Source: Aricia agestis
Taxonomy: Eukaryota; Arthropoda; Insecta; Lepidoptera; Lycaenidae
Assembly (NCBI RefSeq): GCF_905147365.1
Contig: NC_056408.1
Span: forward strand, 12,710,001 to 12,774,000
Length of the DNA stretch: 64,000 nucleotides
Direction: 5' to 3'
A program made the translations under genes and the position numbers. The notes beneath the pieces were generated by a model. That model worked only from the letters and a program-made list of their open reading frames with translations. It was not told the DNA's origin and did no database searches. Within the stretch, counting starts at the first letter, position 1. The number at the start of each line of letters is the position of its first letter. This document shows positions 55,501 through 64,000 of this stretch, piece by piece.

Positions 55501-56388
55501 CTTTTTTAGGGTTTCGCACTTAAAGGGTATAAAAACGGGACCCTATTACTAAGGCTCTGTCCCCATCAGACACGGCACGACGCCGCCACCGTGATACGGT
55601 ACGGCGCCGCACCGTGTCACGGACCACGGTGCCGCGTACGGTGCGTCCCTATTCAGTCGATATTTGCGCTCGAACGAGAGTGCTGGTCTGGATAATGTTG
55701 TTGTGTTGGTGCGAAAAATGGTGTTTTTGTTGCGATAAATTGAATAAATGATTCTTATTATTATTATAATGGATATGGATCGCGAAAAAATTATTCTCTT
55801 GTTGTTACTAAGACGAAGATTGAAAAAGAATCATTAAATATTTTATGAAGTCGGTTAAAAAGAAACCGAGGAAATTTTATCTATTATTTATTATAGATAA
55901 AATTTCCTCGGTATACATGACAATATTTGCATTACGCGACTTTGATATGTATTTTCATATTATGCCTCGTTTAAGTTTGGACACAAATTTTGTTCGGAAG
56001 TTTCACCAGAATAGGGGCGCGCGGTGCACTGTACACGGCACCGTGTCACGGTGCGGCGCCGTACCGTATCACGGTGGCGGCGTCGTGCCGTAACACGGTG
56101 GCGGCGCCGTGCCGTGTCTGATGGGGACGCAGCCTTAGACTTCGATGTCTGTCTGACCGTATGTCTGGTCTCCAAGCTGTATCTCAAGAACGGCTATAGT
56201 CAGACATTTGAAATTTTTACAGATTGTGTATATCTATTGCCGCTATAACAACAAATACTAAAAACAAAATAAAATTAATATTCAAGGGGGGCTCCCATAC
56301 AAAACACACATTTTTTGGGCCAATTTTTGCTCTATAACGGTACGGAACCCTTCGTGCGCGAGTCCAACTCGCACTTGCCCGATTTTTA
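55501..56388 (+). repeat. GGGTTCCG-type repeat, interrupted
   Basis: Start TTTTAGGGTTTCGCAC, then AACGGGACCCTATTACTAA; resumes at 56136 with GACTTCGATGTCTGTCTGAC and ends GCGAGTCCAACTCGCACTTG. The split point lies in a normally continuous region of the family. Confidence 0.8.
55551..56135. mobile_element. TIR element nested in the repeat
   Basis: AAGGCTCTGTCCCCATCAGA and TCTGATGGGGACGCAGCCTT are near-exact inverses. The GC-rich subterminal region repeats CGGCGCCG/CACCGTG motifs, and a further small hairpin (CCGAGGAAATTTTATCTAT and mirror, about 55867-55913) lies inside. About 585 bp. Confidence 0.85.
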
Positions 56389-57204
56389 ATGTACACGGTA
56401 CACAGCAATATCTTTATTGTTATTTTTATATGCCATGCGTCTTTTGAAAAATATAGTTTTTAAATATTTGTTACCAAAATTTTTAATTTACTTATAATTA
56501 AAAACGTAATAGGTACGGGTATTATACTCTGATAAATGAAAAATGTTGACGTAAGAAATACCTTAGGGTGCATTTTCATTAGTCGGTAACTCGTACGGTA
56601 TACACTATACAGCATACGGGCAGTCTATAACAACTTATGGCGCATTTTCATTGGTCATGGCATGCCTTTCAGAAATCTCCCGCACCGCGCATGCGGGCCC
56701 TATCGACCAGTGAAAATGCGTCATTATTAAGCTAAAATTCGCGGCCTGCGACACCATTCACAATCCTGCATAAGCCGGCGGACGGCATGGCGGACTGCAA
56801 TGCAGGATAGTGAATGGGAAGCACGTGAGCAATTACGTGTCTCGGTCGTTAGAGCCTGTCCACACGTTATATACAAAGTACTTTGTGGTCCACACAGCGT
56901 TGCGTCGACGCAGCGCTGCCGTTGCAAAAATAGTTTAAAATATTCCACTAAGCTATTATCTTCACTATTTTAAAAGAGTTAATTGATAAATATCTGATTT
57001 GAATAAAAAATATATTTTAAAGCATGTAGCTACATTCAGTAGCTACAATCGCCTGATAAGATCAGATGATGTGCCCAGTTACTTCCTAGCAAAGGGGATT
57101 GTTTTTAAATATTATAGGGGACTTTAATATTTTTAGCTTTGTCAATTTTTACATTCCATATTGCACATGTTTTATTAACATTATTATATAACATCTCGTT
57201 GTAG

Positions 57205-57527
57205 CTAGTATCTCAAAATACCGCCCAAAAAGACGGCAGCGAAAAACAAGACAAGAAATGTTAGAACGAAAACGTATAACTCAACGTATAAGATATGCTC
57301 GCCTTAAAAATTACCCCCACAAAATAGAAGAAATGAGGGAAAAAGAAAGACAGAAATACCAAATGAAAATAGAAGAAGGTACAAGAAAACTAGTTAAGGA
57401 TATGAGTCGTCGCGAGCATAAGGCAGCAAAAAAGAAATGGAAAGAATATTCTACTAAATATCGCGAAAAGAAAAAAAGCCTCGAAATGGATAATAAATAC
57501 ATTAATGAGAAAGAACATATTATATAA
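57205..57527 (+). CDS. N5: basic helical (non-FLYWCH) candidate terminal exon
   Basis: Follows CATCTCGTTGTAG, phase-2, with 17 codons before the first in-frame ATG (57258). RPKRRQRKTRQEMLERKR opens it, then EMREKERQKYQMKIEEG, LVKDMSRREHKAAKKKW and STKYREKKK, then TAA. Almost entirely helix-prone and basic, with no Cys. The VKDM-S/T-x-REH..KK-x-W motif matches N4. The in-frame sequence from the acceptor to the ATG is as basic as the rest, which favours the spliced reading over independent ATG initiation. Confidence 0.5.
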
Positions 57528-57867
57528 TTCATTACGCGGTTGAACGTCTAGCTTTTAACACAAAAATAAAATCACAGGAAAAATATTATGCTAAACATAG
57601 ATAGATGACGCCCGGTACCGGACGTTGCGGTAAAACTAATTGCGCGGGATTTTCCAGGATAAAAAGCATCTTAAAATGTTATGTTTCGGGACTCAAAATA
57701 TCTCCATTAAAAAAACAAAATTAATTCAGCGGTTTGTGCATGGAGAGGTATAAGACAGACGGTTTCGCATTTTAATACTACTATAATGGAAGCAGACAAG
57801 AAACGAAAAATAAGAAGTCACTCAATATCTTAAAAATACCAATATTCTAATTAGTTGATTTTGTTGT

Positions 57868-58985
57868 TTAAGGCGAGGTGAAACCCCATTTTGTTATTTC
57901 TCGACACCCGATTTACCTAGTTCAAATATAATAGCGAAATTTAAAAAAATATGAGATATAGAGCACAATCCATACTATTCATACTAATATTATAAATGCG
58001 AAAGTGTGTCTGTCTGTCTGCCTGTCTGTTACCTCTTCACGCCCAAACCGCTGAACCAATTTTGCTGAAATTTGGCATGGAGATACTTTGAGTCCCGGGA
58101 AAGGACATAGGATACTTTTTGTCCCGAAAAAATGTACGGTTCCAGCGCAATAAATTATTTTTGGCGCAACGGAGTTGCGGGCGTCATCTAGTATTAATTA
58201 AAAGGATTGAAGCCATAAACATTTTAATAAAAAATAATACTTTTGCTGTAATTATTTTATAAACTCACCTCCGACAAAACTCTTTGTCATCGAAATATAA
58301 GTATTATTAACAAGAATAACTTACATTTTATTTTAAAAAATTGTTAATGAATCTATTAAAAAAAGGTTTGAACCGAACAATCCTTTTTCTTAATATTTAT
58401 TTAGAAAGATATTTAAAAAACACATGAAAAATAGAGAGTATCTAGAAACTACAATTTTATGCTAAGCTAAAATGAATCAATCTTATTGCGTACACGCTTG
58501 GTATTTGGTTGTGTGGAAGGTTGTAGTTTTGGATTGAGATAAGACCTCGTCTTAAGGCGGGGATTAATCTCAATCCATAACGATAACCTTGTACACAACC
58601 AAAGATCAAGCGTATACGCATCGCAATAAGATTCATTTTAGCTTAGCATAAAACTGTAGTTACTAGGGGCGGATCTTATCTATTTTTTATGTTTTTTTTT
58701 TTAATATCTTTGGAAATAAATATTAAGACACAAAATTGTTCGGTTCAGGAGATTTTAATATAGATTTACTAACAATTTATTCAGATAAAATGTATTATTA
58801 TCCTAGTTAATACTTATATTTCGATGAAATAGATTTTTGTCGGAGGTGAGTTTGTAAATTAATTACAGCCAAAGTATTACGTTTTATTAAAATGTTTATG
58901 GTTGAAGGTATTTTAGATATTGTGCTTTATATCTAGGTAAACCGGGAGTCACGGAATAACAAATTGGGGTTTATCCTCGCCTTAA
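57868..58985. mobile_element. Foldback element, about 1.1 kb, with nested insert
   Basis: Ends TTAAGGCGAGG and CCTCGCCTTAA; arms pair over several hundred bases (CCACAAT.., CTCACCTCCGACAAAACTC against GTTTTTGTCGGAGGTGAG-like mirror, and a central near-perfect hairpin about 58440-58670 around GCTAAGCTAAAATGAATC). The left arm alone contains about 220 extra bases (about 57975-58195) ending GGCGTCATCTAGTA, a separate repeat inserted after the foldback formed. Confidence 0.8.
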
Positions 58986-59517
58986 CGCGTATTAAGAACA
59001 GTATGTGTATTTTGTTTAATGTTATGTATTATAATGTGACTTGAAGTAATAAATAAGTAATGTTTATTAAAAAAAACAATTGTTCAAGAAATAATGTACA
59101 AGATGTACAAATATAGTTTTATGACATCAATATTGAGATACTTTTTTTATTTATAAAAAAAATCTTTCAGGCTTTTAGAACAGGCCCAGTCCCCTGTTTT
59201 GGGAATATAACATCTATAACTCAAAAAACAGGACGCAAAATAGGTTATTTTATTTATTTTCACAAAAACAAAAATATTTACCCTTCATTAACCACTAAGG
59301 TTTGTCCGGAGTGTAATGTTTACAGTTTAACAATACTATAGTTACATAATACATATATTTTAACAATATTAGCACTATTAGTTTGACAAATGTTAGCTTA
59401 AAAATGATTTATTTTTAAAACACATTGTGAAAGAAAAGTATAGACTTAATAAACTTAATATTACGAATAATAATAAACAATTGACAAAAACATCAACTTA
59501 ATTACATTCATTTAGAA

Positions 59518-59713
59518 CAGGCGTTCCCAAACTTATTTTGTCTACTGCCCACTTTGTGAACAAATTATGTTGCAGCGCCCCCCATTGTTTCAATTTAAAT
59601 GCATTCAGATGAAATGAAATTACAAATCGCCCCCCCCCAAGCCTCTACACAACGCCCCCGTTTAAGCCTTCAGCGCCCACAAGGGGGCTTATCGCCCACT
59701 TTGGGAAAGGCTG
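59518..59713. mobile_element. hAT-like MITE with 8-bp target duplication
   Basis: Ends CAGGCGTTCCCAAA and TTTGGGAAAGGCTG; flanks ATTTAGAA and ACTTAGAA match at 7 of 8 bases. Inner C-rich segments (CGCCCCCCATTG, CGCCCCCGTT). Confidence 0.75.
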
Positions 59714-59977
59714 ACTTAGAACATTATTTAGAAAAGAATATGGTTTTAATTTATATTTAATATTTTTTTTACTAATTTCGCCTTTGTTCTTTCCCCATAG
59801 AATTTTGCTGCTCGTGATATATTCAAACTGTTTTTTGTTTTCGTATCAAGATTTATTTCGGATTTTATTCTCCAACAAGTGCAAGGTGAGAGTCACTACG
59901 CCCCGGAACCAAAAGGAATGCTGACACTTTCAATCACCAGTGACCAATTAAAAATATAAAGATTTTTAACCTTGCAG

Positions 59978-60168
59978 AGGCCGTGTTCAGTACGTCACGG
60001 TGTGGCAAACCCGTGATCATGATCGGCGGGTACAGGTACAACAAGTACTGCCGCAGTAGGGGACCCAAGGCGCTGTGGATCTGCACGAGGACCGGCGTTG
60101 GCTGTCGAGCCACCCTCTTGACCATCGACGACGTGATACTCAAGTTCAACAACACACACAATCATTGA
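59978..60168 (+). CDS. mod(mdg4): F34: FLYWCH terminal exon
   Basis: Follows TTTTTAACCTTGCAG, phase-2. Core AVFSTSRCGKPVIMIGGYRY, KYCRSRGPKALW, W-I-C, CTRTGVGC, ATLLTIDDVILKF, THNH, TGA. First of five close copies at the window's right end. Its second half and 3' flank (ATAACTGATATAATAAAAAC) are nearly identical to those of F36. AATAAAAAC about 25 bases past the stop. Confidence 0.9.
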
Positions 60169-61780
60169 TACTGTTTGACTGTGATAACTGATATAATAAA
60201 AACAGAAATCTGATCATTATAGTACTTATCTAGTGTTTTTATAAGAATATACTCGACTCAGCCCCCCCCCCACCCTTCACTCACTAATTCACATTTAAAA
60301 AAGGCTTTGTCTTTTCAGTTAAATCACTCTACTTACTAAAAAACCGCATCAAAATCCGTTGTGTACTTTAAGAGATTAAAGCATACTAGAGATCGCCCAA
60401 TGGTCGAAATTCGACCTCAAATAATAAATTAAATTAGTTACTAGATGTCACGCGTGGTTTCGCCCGCGTAAATTAGGAATTTTACGGAAACCGTAAATTT
60501 TCCCATCAAAAATAGCTCTTATGTCCCTACTCCCTTCACTTGGTCTACTCTATATCTGTGCCAAATATTGCCATAAAAATTGCTCCAGTAGTTCGTAATT
60601 TCTAATGTTTCCCCCGTTTTTCCCACATTTTCCTGAGTTTATTCGGTCTTATTAGTATTAGCCTATAGTCTTACTCGATAAATGAGCTATCTAACTCTGA
60701 AATAAGTTTTTAAATCAGACCTGTAGTTCCTAAGATTAACGCGTTCAAGCGAACATAAAAAACTATACCTACCTAATATTATAACTATTCAGGTTTATAA
60801 TATTAGGTAGGTATAGTTTTTTTTAAATTATCGCTTGACAAACTCGAGTCTCGATCTAAAAGACTATGAAAAGTACCAATAACATGGTATAATATGGTAG
60901 TGATGATGATGATGATGTTGATGATGAATGTAATTTGCATAGTAGCATATGCTTTCCGTTCTTTAAACAACGCCGAAACTCCCAAACTTGTTTCTATAAA
61001 GAATCAGGAGTTCTCTCAGCACCTTCCGAACCACGGCATACCAGGTATACCTAGGTGCAAATTCTTTTGTGAATATAATACCAAATTGGGATGATACCCT
61101 ATATACCAAAAGCAAAATTTTGAAAATCGGTTAACAAACGGCGGAGTAATCGTTAAACATAAGAAAACGAACATAACACCTCCCCCATTTTGAAAGTCTG
61201 TTAAAATTGTAGCCTATGTGTTATTCTGATGTATAAGCTATATTATTGTAAAGTTTCATTAAAATCCGTTCAGTAGTTTTTGCGTGAAAGAGTAACAAAC
61301 ATCCATACATCTATACATCCATACATCCAAACAAACTTTCGCCTTTATAATATTAGTAGGAAGTAGGATTTCAACGCTTTTCTATTGATGTTCTAATGTC
61401 AAATTATTGAGTTTATTATTTTTTAGACATAATTCCTGCGACAGGCTCAGATTAATCAAAGTCAAATAATGACAGACTGGCCGTGTAATAATTGTCTAAT
61501 GGAGTATTTAAGATTCTTCTGTTTTGTTAAAGAGACTTCGACTATAAATAAAAGAGTACAATTCGTGTGTATAGGTTTGTCAATCAAAATCTTGTAGTGT
61601 GTGTGTTGTAGTGTGTGTAATGACAAATTAGCTATTTTTTTTCCCCAACGTTTGCTATTTTTATTTTTTCGGGCTCTAATGCTAATCTGACTAATACTTT
61701 ATATCTGATTTATATAGACTGTATTGTTTAAATCATACTTGTTTTATAGTAATAATTATATCATACGTGTTTTCTTTTAG
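60169..61780. other. Gap with split foldback copy and repeats
   Basis: Foldback end at 60385-60425 (CTAGAGATCGCCCAATGG) whose continuation lies at about 61430-61625, separated by other repeats: 60440-60780 (TTCGCCCGCGTAAATTAGG) and a tail ending TTTATAATATTAGTAGG near 61360. A palindrome joins the two halves at about 60760-60830 (ACCTACCTAATATTATAA). No gene. Confidence 0.6.
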
Positions 61781-61971
61781 AGCCCGTGTTTAGTGTGTCG
61801 CGGTTCGGCAAACCGGTGATTACGGTGGGCGGGTACAGATACAACAAGTACTATCGGTGTACGGGGCCCAAGGCGACTTGGGCGTGCACCAGGAGCGCCA
61901 GCGGCTGTAGAGCTAGCCTCAAGACGATTGACGACGACATAGTCAAGTTCAACAACACACATAATCATTGA
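61781..61971 (+). CDS. mod(mdg4): F35: FLYWCH terminal exon
   Basis: Follows CGTGTTTTCTTTTAG, phase-2. Core PVFSVSRFGKPVITVGGYRY, KYYRCTGPKATW, W-A-C, CTRSASGC, ASLKTIDDDIVKF, THNH, TGA. Second half resembles F37, including the 3' flank TACACTAT..GTACCTAATA. Confidence 0.9.
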
Positions 61972-62374
61972 TACAACTATGTAAGTGTACCTAATATGAA
62001 ATTTTGATTTATAATATAAAAGTTTAAATCACTCACACAGTATTTTTTGTGCAATTTCACATAAGTTAGGTTTTTTTCTTAAGATCTCTACTTAGCAGCC
62101 GAGTTCTCAATTAGATCAGATGTAATAGAAATCTGATTTTATAATAATATATGTGATTTTTAGGAATGTACCGAACTATTTGTAACTTACCCACGCCTTG
62201 CACTCCTGATTGTCATCCCTTTTTCAGATAAGAAGCCTATGTCCTTTTAGTTAAATCACCACACCACAATCATCAAAATCCGTCTAAGGACAGACAAAAA
62301 GGCGACTTTGTTTTAAACTATGTTTATATATCAGTTTTATACTGATGATTATTATTTATTATACGTTTTTTTAG
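61972..62374. other. Spacer F35-F36
   Basis: Unit flanks shared with F37-F38 spacers (AGTTTAAATCAC, TATTTTTTGTGC, ATCAGTTTTATA-like). No gene. Confidence 0.5.
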
Positions 62375-62565
62375 AGCCTGTGTTCAGTGTATCACGGTTT
62401 GGCAAACCTGTGATCACGGTCGGCGGGTACAGGTACAACAAATTCTGGCGGAGCAAGGGGCCTAAAGCGAAGTGGATCTGCACGAGGACCGGCGTTGGCT
62501 GTCGAGCCACCCTCTTGACCATCGATGACGTGATACTCAAGTTCAACAACACACACAATCATTGA
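62375..62565 (+). CDS. mod(mdg4): F36: FLYWCH terminal exon, mosaic
   Basis: Follows TATACGTTTTTTTAG, phase-2. Core PVFSVSRFGKPVITVGGYRY, KFWRSKGPKAKW, W-I-C, CTRTGVGC, ATLLTIDDVILKF, THNH, TGA. The first half is like F35/F37 while the second half plus 3' flank is like F34, so the exon looks recombinant. Confidence 0.9.
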
Positions 62566-62960
62566 TACTGTTTGAGTGTGATAACTGATATAATAAAAAC
62601 GGAAATCTGATTCTTATAGTATCTAGTGTTTTTATAAGAATACACTCGACTCAGCCCCCCCTTCACTCACTAATTCACAATTAAAAAGGCTATGTATTTC
62701 CGGTTAAATCACTCTACTTACTAAAGAAAATCACATCAAAATCCGTTGTTTACTTTTAGAGATTAAAGCATATACAATGTGTTTCGACACCTTTAACGTC
62801 ATGATATATAGTATATTTTATCGACAAATTAGCTATCATTGATTTTTCTCCAACTCCACTTTGATATTTTTTATAACTTCTCTGTTAAAAAAGGCGACTG
62901 TTTCGTTTGTATACTTGTTTTATGGTAATGATTATATTCGTTATCCGTTTCTTTCCTTAG
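62566..62960. other. Spacer F36-F37
   Basis: Shares CTCGACTCAGCCCCCC..TTCACTCACTAATTCACA with the F34 3' flank, evidence of unit duplication. No gene. Confidence 0.6.
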
Positions 62961-63151
62961 AGCCCGTGTTCAGCGTGTCGCGGTTCGGCAAACCCGTGAT
63001 CACGATCGGCGGGTACAGGTACAACAAGTACTGGCGGAGCAAGGGGCCCAAGGCGCAGTGGGTGTGCAACAAGACCAGTTCCGGTTGTAGAGCTAGCCTC
63101 ACAACGATTGACGACGACATAGTCAAGTTCAACAATACACATAATCATTGA
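62961..63151 (+). CDS. mod(mdg4): F37: FLYWCH terminal exon
   Basis: Follows CGTTTCTTTCCTTAG, phase-2. Core PVFSVSRFGKPVITIGGYRY, KYWRSKGPKAQW, W-V-C, CNKTSSGC, ASLTTIDDDIVKF, THNH, TGA. N-terminal half nearly the same as F36, C-terminal half like F35. The zinc-pair interior (NKTSSG) is private. Confidence 0.9.
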
Positions 63152-63350
63152 TAAAACTATACATGTAAATGTACCTAATAAGAAATTGAGATTTTTGTTA
63201 TAAAAGTTTAAATCACAGTATTTTTTGTGCTTTATTCCATTTGTCTTTCAAGTAAGTAAGTTAAGTTTTCTGTAGCAGAGTCCCCTATTACATAAACTAT
63301 GTTTGAATATTAGTTTTATAGTGATAATTATTATCCGTTTTTTGTTTTAG

Positions 63351-63544
63351 AGCCCGTGTTTAGTGTGTCGCGATACGGTAGACCCGTGATCACGGTCGGC
63401 GGGTACAGGTACAACAAGTACTGCCGCAGCAGGGGTCCGAAGGCGCAGTGGGTGTGCACCCACAAGACCTATGCCGGCTGTAAAGCGACTCTCATAACTT
63501 TCGAAGATGTCATAGTCAAGTTTAACAACACACATAATCATTGA
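63351..63544 (+). CDS. mod(mdg4): F38: FLYWCH terminal exon
   Basis: Follows TTTTTTGTTTTAG, phase-2. Core PVFSVSRYGRPVITVGGYRY, KYCRSRGPKAQW, W-V-C, C-x7-C (CTHKTYAGC, one residue longer than its sisters), KATLITFEDVIVKF, THNH, TGA. The KYCRSRGPKA loop matches F34 rather than adjacent F37. Last exon in the window; the array may continue. Confidence 0.9.
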
Positions 63545-64000
63545 TACAACTATACATATAAGTGTACCTAATAAGAAATTGGGGATTTGTTATAAAAGTT
63601 TAAATCACAGTCTTTTTTGTGTTTTTTCCATTAATTTGTCTTTCAAGAAAGTTAAGTTTTTTCCTTGGGGCCCCTTCCCTGAAGCAGAGTCCCTTATTAC
63701 ATCGGGTATAACAGAAATCAGATTTTTATGAAATCTAGTGTTTCAGGAATATACCGAACTAGCTATAATCTGACCCACGCAGCATTGCCCGCGTGATTAT
63801 CACCACCTTTTCAACCCCTGTTTAACATTAACTAGATGTTCCGCGCGGCTTCGCCCGCGTAAATTAGGAATTTCACAGAAACCGTACATTTTTCCGCAAA
63901 ATAATTGTCTGTGTCCCTTCACGTGGTCTATCCTTCATGTGTGCCAAAAAACATAAAAATTACTCCAGTAGCTCTTAATATAATAAGCAATTTTATATAT
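63545..64000. other. Right edge: unit flank and repeat
   Basis: F35/F37-type 3' flank to about 63700, then from 63831 the ACTAGATGTTCCGCGCGGCT repeat (copies at 41338 and 60440) running off the window. Confidence 0.6.

Larger units (their letters stand above)
55142..57204. other. Gap with nested repeats
   Basis: GGGTTCCG repeat at 55501-56388 interrupted by a TIR element at 55551-56135. Further on, 56575-56720 holds an inverse pair around GCGCATTTTCATT. Frames in 55845-56948 are inside repeats. No gene. Confidence 0.55.
57528..59977. other. Gap with giant foldback and hAT-like MITE
   Basis: A repeat tail about 57598-57790 (TTTCGCATTTTAATACTA), the foldback at 57868-58985 and a hAT-like element at 59518-59713. 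No gene. Confidence 0.6.

Overview
The window is AT-rich nuclear DNA of an insect, almost certainly a moth or butterfly. It carries many interspersed repeats I recognise as typical of Lepidoptera: a 0.3 kb SINE present four times, a GGGTTCCGTACC-type repeat that ends in CACTTGGCCGG, and GCTTCGCCCGCGTAAATTAG-type tails. It also has a piggyBac-like transposase, a Tc1-like transposase and dozens of hairpin or TIR elements. No rRNA, tRNA or bacterial-style gene was seen.

The backbone is an array of 38 readable FLYWCH zinc-finger exons (F1-F38 below), all on the + strand. Each starts just after an AG splice acceptor, encodes one FLYWCH module of about 60 residues and ends with its own stop codon, usually straight after the final His-x-His. 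In all 38 the reading frame requires exactly two exon nucleotides before the first complete codon, so all could be joined to the same upstream donor. For F4 this holds only if a secondary acceptor is used. This layout is that of the 3' alternative-exon region of mod(mdg4), where a common BTB/POZ N-terminus is joined, partly by trans-splicing in flies and silkworm, to one of many FLYWCH C-termini. The common BTB exons are not in this window, so the gene assignment rests on architecture and family knowledge.

Layout. 1-10 kb: F1, F2, a decayed transposon-like gene (6904-8961) and a basic helical exon (N2). 10-21 kb: F3-F7 with a piggyBac-like gene and a large foldback element. 23-31 kb: F8-F14, ending in a disrupted patch with a SINE-broken exon and an inverted dead exon. 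31-40 kb: F15-F24, recent tandem copies plus diverged members. 42-55 kb: F25-F33, a second basic helical exon (N4) and a Tc1-like element. 57-64 kb: a third basic helical exon (N5) and a fresh tandem cluster F34-F38 that runs to the window edge. At least five dead or partial FLYWCH copies lie between live ones, so the array is in active birth-and-death.

Terms used below. 'Phase-2 start' means two exon bases precede the first full codon. Zinc ligand spacing is written C-xN-C then H-x-H. In FLYWCH proteins these four residues hold one zinc, and the module mediates protein contacts (in fly Mod(mdg4)-67.2, with Su(Hw)) and possibly DNA contacts. Five non-FLYWCH candidate exons (N1-N5) also begin after an acceptor in the same phase. 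That is the most interesting unexplained pattern here.
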